Assembly (NCBI RefSeq): GCF_017829975.1 | Contig: NZ_JAEEGA010000018.1 | Span: forward strand, 1 to 64,000 | DNA length: 64,000 bases | DNA from: Vagococcus allomyrinae | Lineage (GTDB): Bacteria > Bacillota > Bacilli > Lactobacillales > Vagococcaceae | Direction of reading: 5' to 3' | Shown here: in pieces, positions 34,833 through 44,224 of the stretch | How the letters are laid out: each line of letters begins with the position of its first letter | How positions within the stretch are numbered: position 1 is the first letter of the stretch | The notes under the pieces: generated by a model | Told to the model about the DNA's origin: nothing | Seen by the model: only the letters and a program-made list of their open reading frames with translations | Databases searched by the model: none | Program-made: the position numbers and the translations under genes

Positions 34833-36044
34833 TCACTCCTCTAAATAATTATCCATTTGATTTAACAACTCTTCTTTATCAAAATTAGTTTGATAATAAT
34901 GAAGGGAGTTTTTTCCCATAATTTCTAATTCTTGCTGATCTAATTTTGACAATTGAATGACATTACTAACCAATTTTTCAATATCTCCTGATGCGCCAGT
35001 TAAACCACACTTAGATTCACTAACAATTCGATTAACTTCACCGTCAGCAACGACTAATACAGGTACACCACAAGCCATTGTGGACTGTAATTTAGCTGGA
35101 ATTGTCATTTTAAAAATCTCATTCTTTGCAAGGGATATCAAAGACATATCGGTATCAGCTAGATACTTAGGTACAGCAGTAGCCGGTTGTTTTTCGATAA
35201 AATCAAAATAATCCATCACTGATTTTTCTTCAACTTCCTTCATCAAATTTGCCTTGTACCGACCATCACCAATAATTTCAAATTTACAATAAACACTAAG
35301 GTCTCTTAACTTGACAGCTACCTCTGGCAAAATTTCCAACCCTTGCGCATAACCAACATTACCAGCAAAAGTGATTTTCCTAAACTCCTTGGATTTTACG
35401 ATATCCATACCATCAAGTACAGATTTAGAATAGAAATCTTCAGCATATTGAGGCCAAAAAATTATTTTATCTTCAAAATCGCCTTTGTCATTAATTGAGT
35501 CAGCAAATTTATTTGATGAAATAAATATTTTTTTACAATTTTTGTAAATATATTTTACCATTCTAGTTAATTGTTTTATGATAAACTGATTACTTATCCC
35601 TGTAATAATTTCAAAATTTTCTGGCCATAAATCTAAAACATAGATATAGCAAGGAATTTTTTTCCTTTTTGCATACCAAACACCTGGCAAAGCTTGCGTC
35701 ATTGGAGATACTTCATAAACGAAAACTGAGTCCACATCACTTTTAGAAAACAGCGCCCAGAAAAAACCAAAAAAAACGAAGGACAAATAATTTAGTGCTA
35801 ACATAATGGAATTGTTACCTCTCGGAATAAGTGGCAAACGAATAATGGTAGCACCTTCATACGTTTCTTTCCTTCTATTCCAGAAATTATAGCCTGAATA
35901 AAACTTTCCCTCAGGATAATTGGGTTTTCCAGTCAAAACAGTCACCTCGTAACCTCTAGAAATCCACTCTTTACAAAGATCATTCACCCTAAATTGCTCA
36001 GGAAAAAAGTATTGACTAACTATCAGTATGTGTTTTTTTTTCAT
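34833..36044 (-). CDS. wbuB: WbuB-like GT4 glycosyltransferase (probable L-FucNAc transferase)
   Basis: A 403-residue GT4 enzyme. N-terminal ILIVSQYFFPEQFRVNDLCKEWISRGYEVTVLTGKPNYPEG and WPENFEI are hallmarks of the WbuB family, encoded next to FnlABC/CapEFG in several O-antigen and capsule loci and assigned there to L-FucNAc transfer. FAGNVGYAQGLEILPE and the C-terminal MTIPAKLQSTMACGVPVLVVADGEVNRIVSESKCGL form the donor site. Context matches: capE starts right after it. Confidence 0.88.
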   Translation of the reverse strand: MKKKHILIVSQYFFPEQFRVNDLCKEWISRGYEVTVLTGKPNYPEGKFYSGYNFWNRRKETYEGATIIRLPLIPRGNNSIMLALNYLSFVFFGFFWALFSKSDVDSVFVYEVSPMTQALPGVWYAKRKKIPCYIYVLDLWPENFEIITGISNQFIIKQLTRMVKYIYKNCKKIFISSNKFADSINDKGDFEDKIIFWPQYAEDFYSKSVLDGMDIVKSKEFRKITFAGNVGYAQGLEILPEVAVKLRDLSVYCKFEIIGDGRYKANLMKEVEEKSVMDYFDFIEKQPATAVPKYLADTDMSLISLAKNEIFKMTIPAKLQSTMACGVPVLVVADGEVNRIVSESKCGLTGASGDIEKLVSNVIQLSKLDQQELEIMGKNSLHYYQTNFDKEELLNQMDNYLEE

Positions 36045-36065
36045 TCCTTCAATCCTTACCTGAAT

Positions 36066-36965
36066 TTAAGATTCCTCAGTCAATTTAATTGATTCTTCAA
36101 AATCAATAATTTGATAATTATCAATTTTCTCAGTACTGATTTTTTTATCATATACCAAATTACCAAATGCTTTATTTGTCAATTTGCCCACTTTCCCTGG
36201 AATTAAACTCAAAAGTATGATTCCCCAGTTAAACAATGGGGTTAGTATTAATTTATGGTTGTGAGTATCAGCCACTATTTTTACTAAGTCACTGGTTTTA
36301 ATGTACTCCTTGTTCTGAGGAAAAAAAATACCTGAGATTTCTTCCATAATAAGCAATCTAATAAACTCAGATAAATTACTAATATGTAGCATAGAACGCT
36401 CATTATCAAATTTTGGGAAAACTGGAGTTTTCAAAGCTAAACGGGACAGCATCGAATAATTTCCTTTACTTCCTTTGCCATAAATCATTGGCGGCCTAAC
36501 GACCGCTAATGTAAATCCATCATCTTCCAATTCAGATAATTTCAATTCTGCTTGTAGCTTACTATCACCATAGAAACTACTTGGATTTGGCTTGGTTTGA
36601 GAGGTAATAACTCTCTGCTTACTAACATTTGTTTTATCATCGTAAACAATGATTGAACTCATATAAATAAATTGACTTTTTTTTCCTTGTCGATCAGCTT
36701 TAAACTTTTCAGCGACATCAAAAGAAAGATCACGATTTATTTGATAATATCGCGCTTTCTCTTCTTCTGTTATTTTCCCAGTATCGGCATGAGCAATTCC
36801 CGCAACATGAAAAATGCAGTCATACTCTTTCCAGTTCTGAGAGCGCCAATCATTTCCTCTGACACTTACAACTGTAACTTCAAATAACTCCGAATCCTTT
36901 TTCAACCACTGCTCTACTGAGGTACCAATATAGCTATTTTCTCCAGTAATCAATACTCGTTTCAT
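36066..36965 (-). CDS. capN: CapN-like SDR (UDP-4-keto-sugar reductase)
   Basis: A 299-residue extended SDR. ITGENSYIGTSV (NAD site), FHVAGIAHADTG, YMSSIIVYDD and FYGDSKLQAE (YxxxK) are like those of CapN, WbpV and WreV, which reduce the CapD 4-keto product to UDP-D-FucNAc or UDP-D-QuiNAc. Its ATG overlaps the capM TGA. Adjacent CapM and CapD reproduce the S. aureus cap5/8 set, in which this product is the first sugar loaded on undecaprenyl phosphate. Confidence 0.85.
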   Translation of the reverse strand: MKRVLITGENSYIGTSVEQWLKKDSELFEVTVVSVRGNDWRSQNWKEYDCIFHVAGIAHADTGKITEEEKARYYQINRDLSFDVAEKFKADRQGKKSQFIYMSSIIVYDDKTNVSKQRVITSQTKPNPSSFYGDSKLQAELKLSELEDDGFTLAVVRPPMIYGKGSKGNYSMLSRLALKTPVFPKFDNERSMLHISNLSEFIRLLIMEEISGIFFPQNKEYIKTSDLVKIVADTHNHKLILTPLFNWGIILLSLIPGKVGKLTNKAFGNLVYDKKISTEKIDNYQIIDFEESIKLTEES

Positions 36966-37579
36966 TGTTCACCCTCGTTATCTTCAATTGCGGCAGTATT
37001 TCCTTCAACTATACCATCTGATTTGAACACGGAAATGACTGTCCCAAAGAAACATTTCACATCCATGATAACCCTTTCATGACTCACATAATAGCCATCT
37101 AGTTTGGCTTTCAGAGGGATTTCCAACTCATCACGTCCATTAATCTGAGCCCAGCCAGTTAACCCAGGCCGAATGTCATTAGCACCGTACTTATCTCGCT
37201 CTTCTATCAAATCATATTGATTCCACAGCGCGGGGCGAGGACCTATAATAGACATCTCACCTTTCAAGATGTTAACTATCTGAGGCAACTCATCTAAACT
37301 CGTTTTTCTGAGGAACTTGCCAACTTTTGTAATAAAATAGTCGGGATTTTCAAGTAGGTGAGTTGGCATTTCTTTTGGAGTATCTATCCTCATCGTGCGA
37401 AATTTATAGATTTGAAAATGTTCTTTTTTCTTGCCAACTCTTTTTTGTGTAAATATGATGGGTCCTTTTGAATCTAATTTTATCGCCAACACTATTACCA
37501 ACAAAACAGGTGACAAAACGATTAAACCAATCAAAGATAAACAAAAATCCACACATCGTTTAATTCCTTTATCGTACAT
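36962..37579 (-). CDS. capM: CapM-like initiating sugar-phosphate transferase
   Basis: A 205-residue monotopic phosphoglycosyl transferase (bacterial sugar transferase, PglC/CapM type). One N-terminal reentrant hydrophobic helix (about 10-32), the KKEHFQIYKFRTMR block, the catalytic-region LRKTSLDELPQIVNILKGEMSIIGPRPAL, and a C-terminal GLTGWAQINGRDELEIPLKAKLDGYYV. It moves D-FucNAc-1-P or QuiNAc-1-P to undecaprenyl phosphate, starting the capsule unit. Start ATG at 37579, 2 nt after the capD stop codon. Confidence 0.92.
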   Translation of the reverse strand: MYDKGIKRCVDFCLSLIGLIVLSPVLLVIVLAIKLDSKGPIIFTQKRVGKKKEHFQIYKFRTMRIDTPKEMPTHLLENPDYFITKVGKFLRKTSLDELPQIVNILKGEMSIIGPRPALWNQYDLIEERDKYGANDIRPGLTGWAQINGRDELEIPLKAKLDGYYVSHERVIMDVKCFFGTVISVFKSDGIVEGNTAAIEDNEGEQ

Positions 37580-37581
37580 TC

Positions 37582-39393
37582 CTAACACCTACTCGATTCA
37601 TTCGCAAATTTAATTAATTCTTTTGATAAGTTTTGATCATCTACTGGTAACATTTGAATAAACTGCCAAACTTCTGCAAAATCAAAACCAGAAATGTTTC
37701 CTACAAAAATCTTATTATAGATTTGATCTGGTGATTTTTCTTTATCTACCAAAAGTTCTTCATACAATTTTTCACCTGGTCTTATGCCGGATTCAATTAT
37801 TTTGATATCATCTTCAGAGTACCCACTTAATTTGATCATTTTTTTAGCTAGATCGCTTATTTTAACGGGTTCTCCCATATCTAAAATAAAGATCTCACCA
37901 CCACTCGCTAAAGCACCGGATTGAACAACTAAACGGCTAGCCTCTGGAATTGTCATAAAGTATCGAGTCATTCTCATATCCGTGACAGTAATTGGTCCAC
38001 CAGCTTCAATTTGCTCTTTAAACAAGGGAACAACACTTCCACGACTTCCCAAAACATTGCCAAACCGCACTGCAGAAAATTTCGTTTTGCCACTCTCATT
38101 TAAACTTGTGACAATCATTTCAGCAATTCGTTTTGTGGCGCCCATAACATTAGGTGGATTATTCGCTTTGTCAGTCGAAATCATAACAAACGATCCCACT
38201 CCATGTTCTTTAGCTGCTTCGGCTACATTTTTTGTTCCATAAATATTATTTTTAACTGCCTCCGACGGATTATACTCCATTAAAGGAACATGCTTATGAG
38301 CTGCCGCATGGTAAATAATGTCTGGATGATATTTTTTTACTAACTCAAAAATCCGCTCGCGATCCTGAATGTCTGCAATAATTGGAATGACTTTAGTAGT
38401 TTTATGTTTGTAGTTAGTCTTTAACTCTTTTTCAATCAAATAAATAGAGTTTTCACCATGCCCCACTAAAATCAATTGTCTTGGATTAAACCGAATGACC
38501 TGACGACAAATTTCTGAGCCAATTGATCCTCCAGCTCCTGTAACAAGAATTGTTTTATCCATTAACTGGCTAGATATTGACTCCATATCTAATTTGACTT
38601 CATCTCTGCCTAATAAATCAACGACATCTACTTCTCGCAACTTAGTTACACTTACATCCCCATTAACTATTTGCTCAATAGAAGGCATTGAATTTACGGT
38701 CACCGGCAAAGCTTCAAGAAGGCCAAGTATTCGTTCGAAACCTTCTGCCTTTAAAGAAGGAATAGCGATAGTAACATTCTCTACGTTATACTCTTTGATC
38801 AATTCAGGCAAATTCTCTGTAGTTCCGATTACCTTACTACCATAAAACAGAGTGCCGACCTTATCAGTGGCATCGTCTACTATTCCCACAACATTCACCT
38901 GATCGTTTGTCATGGAGGTATTTAATGTATTCAATAAGATGCCTCCACCAGCACCGGCACCTACAATAATAGTATTTTTTTGTTTTCGTTTATCTTTAGT
39001 CTTATTATTATTATATTCAATCAAAATGCGCCAAGCCACACGACTAGCACTAATGACAAACATGCTCAAGAGATAAGTAAAAAAAATGTACCGTTGACTA
39101 TAGACATCTCCACTAAAAATGAAATACCCCATCTCAACTATGTAGGAAATTAATAAAGCAAAAAAAATAGCAACTAATTCCTTTAAACTCGTATAGCGAT
39201 TTATTCGAGTAAACACTTTGAAGACTCGACCTAAAATCCAGTATAGGACTAATTGAATCACTAACGCTTTAACTAATACCTCAGTAGTGATAGCAACAAA
39301 TGGCTTCATATATATATAAGAAAATAGATTCGCCAATGTTATTAACACCGAATCTATCGCTAGGATAATCATTATTTTAACTTTTCTACTCAT
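37582..39393 (-). CDS. capD: CapD membrane-bound UDP-sugar 4,6-dehydratase
   Basis: A 603-residue protein with four N-terminal membrane helices (about 8-115), a first Rossmann domain (IIVGAGAGGGIL, about 142) and a C-terminal SDR domain (VTGAGGSIGSEICRQV about 283; HAAAHKHVPLMEYNP; ISTDKANNPPNVMGATKRIAE; FGNVLGSRGSVVPLF). This is the CapD/WbpM/PglF family that makes UDP-2-acetamido-4-keto-2,4,6-trideoxy- or 2,6-dideoxy-hexose from UDP-GlcNAc. With capM and capN downstream it supplies the first sugar. Confidence 0.92.
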   Translation of the reverse strand: MSRKVKIMIILAIDSVLITLANLFSYIYMKPFVAITTEVLVKALVIQLVLYWILGRVFKVFTRINRYTSLKELVAIFFALLISYIVEMGYFIFSGDVYSQRYIFFTYLLSMFVISASRVAWRILIEYNNNKTKDKRKQKNTIIVGAGAGGGILLNTLNTSMTNDQVNVVGIVDDATDKVGTLFYGSKVIGTTENLPELIKEYNVENVTIAIPSLKAEGFERILGLLEALPVTVNSMPSIEQIVNGDVSVTKLREVDVVDLLGRDEVKLDMESISSQLMDKTILVTGAGGSIGSEICRQVIRFNPRQLILVGHGENSIYLIEKELKTNYKHKTTKVIPIIADIQDRERIFELVKKYHPDIIYHAAAHKHVPLMEYNPSEAVKNNIYGTKNVAEAAKEHGVGSFVMISTDKANNPPNVMGATKRIAEMIVTSLNESGKTKFSAVRFGNVLGSRGSVVPLFKEQIEAGGPITVTDMRMTRYFMTIPEASRLVVQSGALASGGEIFILDMGEPVKISDLAKKMIKLSGYSEDDIKIIESGIRPGEKLYEELLVDKEKSPDQIYNKIFVGNISGFDFAEVWQFIQMLPVDDQNLSKELIKFANESSRC

Positions 39394-39430
39394 ACCTTAC
39401 TAAACCCTCTTCCAAGCAAACGTTCTTTCA

Positions 39431-40198
39431 TCACCTAAACAGATTAAACCGACTTTTCTTTACCTCAACAAAATTTGGGACTATAGCAGAATCTCCATTA
39501 ATAATATCTTTTGTCACAAGCTGAAAAGACTCCACTTTATCACTTCCAAACTCTTTCCCCATCAACTCATAGGCCTCCTTCATATAAAAAGACCGTTTAT
39601 CTACGTTATGAGCATCTGAAGCTACCATGTGAACTAAATTATGTTCCAACATAATTTTAGCCGTTTTTTGAATTTTTTTCCCAAAGGTACCAACATAGCT
39701 TGGAGCGGTCATCTGTGATAAGACTCCCATTTCCAAAAAGGGAATAATTTTATTAGGTTCATCAATAAAAACTGAATTACGTTCGGGATGAACAATAACC
39801 GGGGTTATTTCACGACTTAACAATTCAAAAAAGATCTTTTCAGTAAATGCAGGAACATCATTACTTGGAAACTCAATCAATAAATACTGATCGTCAATAT
39901 CGGCAAACAAAATGTTGTCTTGCTCGATATCCTCAAGTAATTCGCCAGTAATCCTAACTTCCTGTCCTTCAAATAAAGTTAGAGCTATCTCTCGGCTATC
40001 CAACTCTTTTTGCAAAGCAGCAACCTGTTGAATCACATCATATTTAGGATTACGATAAGTTCCATTATTATGATGAGGAGTACAAAGAATATGAGTGATG
40101 CCACTGTCAACTGCGACTTTTGCCATATTAATGGAATCTTCCAAATTCTTTGCACCATCATCTATTCCTGGTAATATGTGACAATGTAAGTCAATCAT
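39431..40198 (-). CDS. wzh: Wzh/CpsB tyrosine-protein phosphatase
   Basis: A 255-residue PHP-family metal-dependent phosphatase. DLHCHILPGIDDGAKN (metal ligands), CTPHHNNGTYRN, HPERN and the C-terminal ASDAHNVDKR are visible. It removes phosphate from the tyrosine tail of the partner kinase CpsD/Wze and so sets capsule chain length. The ATG at 40198 is preceded by GAGGAG; an upstream TTG at 40213 is less likely. Confidence 0.92.
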   Translation of the reverse strand: MIDLHCHILPGIDDGAKNLEDSINMAKVAVDSGITHILCTPHHNNGTYRNPKYDVIQQVAALQKELDSREIALTLFEGQEVRITGELLEDIEQDNILFADIDDQYLLIEFPSNDVPAFTEKIFFELLSREITPVIVHPERNSVFIDEPNKIIPFLEMGVLSQMTAPSYVGTFGKKIQKTAKIMLEHNLVHMVASDAHNVDKRSFYMKEAYELMGKEFGSDKVESFQLVTKDIINGDSAIVPNFVEVKKSRFNLFR

Positions 40199-40223
40199 TC
40201 TTTCACTCCTCAACTTCTGTTAA

Positions 40224-40922
40224 TTAGGCTCCATAGTAATAATACCCTTGGTCAACATTACGTGTTGAACCATTATAAACAACACCTAACATATTGGCAT
40301 TTACCATTTCCAACAAACTCTTAGCCTTTATTAAAGCATTCTTATTTGACACACCTTCACGAACAACCATAATAGTTCCATCGACTTGAGATGCCACAAC
40401 TTGGGCATCTGTTACAGCCACAACCGGCGGCATATCAAAGATAACCAAATCAAAGGCGTCACGCATTTCTTTAATCACGGCATGCATACGCATTGAACCT
40501 AACATTTCTGAAGGGTTAGGCGGTTTTGGTCCACTGGATAAGATGGTTAGATTTTCAATTCCTGAGGATTGAACCACATTTTGAATTTTTGCATCACGTT
40601 CACTTAATAAATTGCTTAGTCCATGGTGATTGCGCAAACCAAAACTTTTAGCTACCGTTGGTTTTCTTAAATCAGCATCGACTAACAATGTTCTAATACC
40701 TGAATTAGCAAAAACTACGGCTAAGTTAGCGGAAGTAGTTGATTTGCCTTCTCCAGGACCAGATGATGTAACAATTAACGTTTTTAATTCCTTGTCAACC
40801 ATAGCAAACTGAATATTCGTTCTGATAGTTCGGTACTGCTCAGAAACAGGAGAAGTCCGATCAGCTAAGGTAATCAAACTTACTGCTTGAGTTGTTTCTT
40901 TGATAGCTTTCTTTTTAAACAT
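40224..40922 (-). CDS. wze: Wze/CpsD bacterial tyrosine kinase
   Basis: A 232-residue cytoplasmic BY-kinase. Walker A SSGPGEGKST (about 52-61), Walker A' LLVDADLRKP, Walker B LVIFDMPP, and a short autophosphorylation tail DQGYYYYGA. It needs the membrane adaptor Wzd (previous gene) for activity and controls polymerisation and export together with Wzh. The tyrosine cluster is short (four Tyr). Confidence 0.93.
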   Translation of the reverse strand: MFKKKAIKETTQAVSLITLADRTSPVSEQYRTIRTNIQFAMVDKELKTLIVTSSGPGEGKSTTSANLAVVFANSGIRTLLVDADLRKPTVAKSFGLRNHHGLSNLLSERDAKIQNVVQSSGIENLTILSSGPKPPNPSEMLGSMRMHAVIKEMRDAFDLVIFDMPPVVAVTDAQVVASQVDGTIMVVREGVSNKNALIKAKSLLEMVNANMLGVVYNGSTRNVDQGYYYYGA

Positions 40923-40937
40923 GTCATTCTCCTCTTT

Positions 40938-41747
40938 CTAAACTCTATTTCGCTGACGTCGGGTTTGTGGTACTGGGTTATTTGGGGTAGGATTAGTTAC
41001 ATTATTTCGAACATTGGCTGTTTCCACTGGCTTCTGAATGACTTGCCCACTTAATTCTTTAGCAGTCATTTCAGGAACAGTGCCTAATACTGAATAACCT
41101 AAAACGTCCCTAATAAACTTATCATCTTTGACAGTTTTATCTAATAGTTCCACTAAGAAGGAAATCCCCACACCAACCATCAGTCCCAAAACTAATCCAA
41201 TTAACAAATTCAATTTATTGTTTGGAGAAATAGGCGAGACATTAAGTGGCGCTGGTGCAATGATTGAGACTTTATCCACTTCAAGAGTTTCTTTCGCTTG
41301 TTCCTGAAAGACTTGAGCTGCTGTATTTGCGACAGCTTGTGCTATTTTAGGATCCTCTGATGTGGCTTTAATGGAAAACATTTGAGAGTTTTGCTCTTGC
41401 GTGACTTGCAGCATGGCTTGAATGTCAGCAGCACTGCCTTTGAAGTTTGTTTCTCTCGCCACAATCTCTTGAGTTGATTCAGCCAGAGTATTAGATGTGG
41501 TGATAAAATCTTTATAGGTGGTAATCATATACAAGTTAAAGTTAACATCGTTCACATTGCTGTTTGTTCCCTCTGCTGCCCGAGGAAGTTTAACTATTAA
41601 TTGCGTCGAAGAACTAAATTTCGGTGTCATGACAACAAAGGTCATCACGGCCGAAAAACCAAGGCCGATAAACATCAAGGTTATGATTAAGGCCAAACGT
41701 TTTTTGATAATCCCAAATATCTCTTGTAAACTTATTGTTTCTTCCAT
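40938..41747 (-). CDS. wzd: Wzd/CpsC chain-length and kinase adaptor
   Basis: A 269-residue Wzz-domain membrane protein with helices at about 18-40 and 182-203 around an external domain of about 140 residues. The C-terminal cytoplasmic tail after about 205 (PVETANVRNN...) contacts the kinase. First gene of the capsule operon; GGAGG lies 8 nt before the ATG. Confidence 0.9.
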   Translation of the reverse strand: MEETISLQEIFGIIKKRLALIITLMFIGLGFSAVMTFVVMTPKFSSSTQLIVKLPRAAEGTNSNVNDVNFNLYMITTYKDFITTSNTLAESTQEIVARETNFKGSAADIQAMLQVTQEQNSQMFSIKATSEDPKIAQAVANTAAQVFQEQAKETLEVDKVSIIAPAPLNVSPISPNNKLNLLIGLVLGLMVGVGISFLVELLDKTVKDDKFIRDVLGYSVLGTVPEMTAKELSGQVIQKPVETANVRNNVTNPTPNNPVPQTRRQRNRV

Positions 41748-41794
41748 TTATATCCTCCAAAAAAATATTCTCGTTAAAATTTTACGTAACCATT

Positions 41795-41803
41795 ATTATA
41801 TCA
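41795..41803 (-). promoter_or_regulatory. Capsule operon promoter (extended -10)
   Basis: TGATATAAT on the minus strand gives a TGn extended -10 with TATAAT at 41795-41800, about 45 bp upstream of wzd. No good -35 is visible. A short inverted repeat (ACTAC/GTAGT, 41809-41822) overlaps its upstream side and might bind a regulator. Confidence 0.6.
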
Positions 41804-41836
41804 TATCAACTACCTAAGTAGTCTCGTTATTTGAGT

Positions 41837-42964
41837 TTACTCATCGTTATATTCGGAAAAAGATTTTTCGATAGCCGCCAAGATATATTGACTGGCATGA
41901 CCATCTCCATAAGGGTTCTCGGCGTTAGCCATACGTTGATACTCTTTATCGTTATCTAAAAGCTCTAACATGCCGTTATAGACGTCTTCATACTTAGTAC
42001 CAACCAACTTTAAGGTACCTGCCTTAACGCCTTCAGGACGCTCTGTCGTGTCTCTTAAAACTAATACAGGCTTTCCTAAGGAAGGGGCTTCTTCTTGAAC
42101 CCCACCTGAATCACTCATGATAAAGAAGCTTTGATTGGCCAAGTTGTGAAAATCTTCTACTTCTAAGGGATCTATTAGGTGGATTCGTTTATGTCCCCCT
42201 AAGTATCTGTTCGCTAGGTCTTGAACCACCGGGTTTAAGTGAACTGGATAAACTATCTCAATATCTCCCTTTTCATCAACAACTTGCTTGACTGCTTGAA
42301 AAACTTCCCTCATCGGTTCTCCTTGATTTTCTCGTCGATGCATCGTCAATAAAATCATTTTATGGTCCGAAGCAATCTTGGGTATGTCTCCGTGCAGATA
42401 ACCTTCTTTAATTGTATAACTAAGTGCATCAATCACTGTATTTCCAGTAATGGTAATTTTTGCTGGATTAATGTTTTCTTTCAGTAAGTTATCACGACTT
42501 TGCTCTGTCGGGGCAAAATATAAATCACTTAAGACATCGGTCATTTGACGATTCATTTCTTCTGGGTAAGGAGAATACTTATTCCAAGTCCGTAATCCCG
42601 CTTCTACATGCCCTATTTTGACTTGATGATAGAAAGCTGAGAGGCTTGCAGCAAAGGTTGTTGTCGTATCTCCATGCACTAAAATAATATCCGGCTTACT
42701 TTCAACAATAACCTTTTCCAACTGCAGAAGGATATTCGTCGTAATTTCCGCCAGACTTTGATTGTCTTTCATAATATTTAAATCATAGTCAGGAGTGATT
42801 TTAAAGGTTGCTAACACCTGATCCAACATTTCACGATGTTGAGCTGTCACCACCACAACACTTTCAAATTTTTCAGCTTGAGCTTCAATTTCTTTAATCA
42901 GTGGTGCCATCTTGATAGCCTCTGGTCTTGTACCAAAAACTGTCATTACTTTGATTTTCACCAT
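41837..42964 (-). CDS. wecB: UDP-N-acetylglucosamine 2-epimerase (non-hydrolysing)
   Basis: A 375-residue enzyme interconverting UDP-GlcNAc and UDP-ManNAc. GTRPEAIKMAPLI, TAQHREMLDQVL, HGDTTTTFAASL, HVEAGLRTWNKYSPYPEEMNRQ, TMHRRENQGEPM and SDSGGVQEEAPSLGKPVLVLRDTTERPEGV are the standard MnaA/WecB motifs. It has its own promoter (43011-43038) and sits between the two glycan loci. UDP-ManNAc could feed either locus or teichoic acid linkage-unit synthesis. Confidence 0.93.
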   Translation of the reverse strand: MVKIKVMTVFGTRPEAIKMAPLIKEIEAQAEKFESVVVVTAQHREMLDQVLATFKITPDYDLNIMKDNQSLAEITTNILLQLEKVIVESKPDIILVHGDTTTTFAASLSAFYHQVKIGHVEAGLRTWNKYSPYPEEMNRQMTDVLSDLYFAPTEQSRDNLLKENINPAKITITGNTVIDALSYTIKEGYLHGDIPKIASDHKMILLTMHRRENQGEPMREVFQAVKQVVDEKGDIEIVYPVHLNPVVQDLANRYLGGHKRIHLIDPLEVEDFHNLANQSFFIMSDSGGVQEEAPSLGKPVLVLRDTTERPEGVKAGTLKLVGTKYEDVYNGMLELLDNDKEYQRMANAENPYGDGHASQYILAAIEKSFSEYNDE

Positions 42965-43010
42965 TTTTTCACCTGCTCAACTCATATTTTTTCAGTTCTT
43001 CACTTCTTCT

Positions 43011-43038
43011 ATTATATAGAGTCTTCGCGTAAATTCAA
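43011..43038 (-). promoter_or_regulatory. Promoter of the 2-epimerase gene
   Basis: TTGAAT (43033-43038) and TATAAT (43011-43016) with a 16-bp spacer on the minus strand, about 45 bp upstream of the start codon. Confidence 0.7.
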
Positions 43039-43268
43039 GGGTTATTGGCCAATTTCACAAGAAAATAACGCGTGTAAACGTTTTGGCAATCACAAGTATC
43101 CTATACAATTCTATCATACTTCTTGTTCATTTAACGTTAAAATATTAATCAAAAGGCTTTACATCGCATTTTAGGAGCAATATTCTCTCAAACGTCTGTA
43201 AAAAACTACTCATCAGCTAAGTTGGGTCACTTTGGTCAAATGAATAGTTTTAAAATAGTCAGCCTTCG
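43039..43268. other. Intergenic stretch
   Basis: No gene seen. It contains an imperfect cre-like sequence around 43075 (TGTAAACGTTTTGG) upstream of the 2-epimerase promoter, and an AT-rich inverted-repeat-like stretch near 43242-43259 without a T run. Confidence 0.35.
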
Positions 43269-44216
43269 TTAGGCAAAGCCTCTTTTAATACAATCTGTTA
43301 AACCAGCCTTGACAGAGTATTCGGGATTGAAACCTAATCCTTTGATCTTGTGGATATCGGCTAAAGAATGTTCAATATCTCCCTCTCTGCTCTCCTGATA
43401 ATCAATTGGCAACTCAATTGCCAATAGTTCTGACAAGATCTCAACTAGCTCATTTAAGGTGGTCTCCACGCCTGTCGCCACGTTATAAACTTCTCCTAAT
43501 GACTCTTTTGACGTGGCAACTAGCCTTAAGGCCAGCAGCACGTCTTCAATATAGACGAAATCTCGGGATTGTTTCCCTGAGCCAAACATAGTAAAAGAAC
43601 AGTCTTCACCGGCTTGTTTTCGTTTTAAGCGATCAAGGATGATCGAAATAACGCCGGAATAAGGCGAATTAGGATTTTGTTTAGGTCCATATACATTAAA
43701 AAAGCGGACGGCACTTGTTGGGACATTATAAAGATTGCTATAAGCCAGTACATATTTCTCGGCGGCAAACTTGTCAATTGCATAAGGCGTTAAGGGCTTA
43801 ATAACTGACTCTTCGGCTTTTGGCAACGTAGGCTCATCTCCGTATACAGCTGCTGAAGAAGCAAATATCAGTCTTTTTAAACCGCTTTGATACTTCTTGG
43901 TTAACTCTAACAAGCTAAAGACACTATCAAAATTAATCTCGTGGGTCTCCAAGGGGCGCTCCACAGAATCAGCCACACTAGCAACAGCCGCCAAATGATA
44001 GATGTAATCAAAATTATTTTCTGATAAAACTTGAGTCATTAAAACCTTATCAGTCACACAACCTTCGATAAACGTAATCGTGTCAGTCTGAGGTAAATTA
44101 CTTTTACTCCCCATCGATAAATCATCGACAATGACTAATTCATTTGTTAAGCAGAGCTGATTAGCTAGAGTTGAACCAATAAAGCCTGCCCCACCTGTAA
44201 TTAATATTTTATCCAT
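43269..44216 (-). CDS. UDP-hexose 4-epimerase-like SDR
   Basis: A 315-residue extended SDR of the GalE/WbpP group. ITGGAGFIGSTLAN, YHLAAVASVADSVERP, FASSAAVYGDEP, YAIDKFAAEKY (YxxxK), RFFNVYGPKQNPNSPYSGVIS. NPNSPYSGVI is typical of the group acting on UDP-GlcNAc/GalNAc as well as UDP-Glc/Gal; sequence alone does not fix the substrate. Last gene of a three-gene set with two GT2 genes. Confidence 0.85.
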   Translation of the reverse strand: MDKILITGGAGFIGSTLANQLCLTNELVIVDDLSMGSKSNLPQTDTITFIEGCVTDKVLMTQVLSENNFDYIYHLAAVASVADSVERPLETHEINFDSVFSLLELTKKYQSGLKRLIFASSAAVYGDEPTLPKAEESVIKPLTPYAIDKFAAEKYVLAYSNLYNVPTSAVRFFNVYGPKQNPNSPYSGVISIILDRLKRKQAGEDCSFTMFGSGKQSRDFVYIEDVLLALRLVATSKESLGEVYNVATGVETTLNELVEILSELLAIELPIDYQESREGDIEHSLADIHKIKGLGFNPEYSVKAGLTDCIKRGFA

Positions 44217-44224
44217 CTTACAAT

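Noticed and set aside
43070..43090. Catabolite-responsive (cre) site upstream of wecB
   Set aside because: The left half fits (TGTAAACG) but the right half does not end in CA at the required place.
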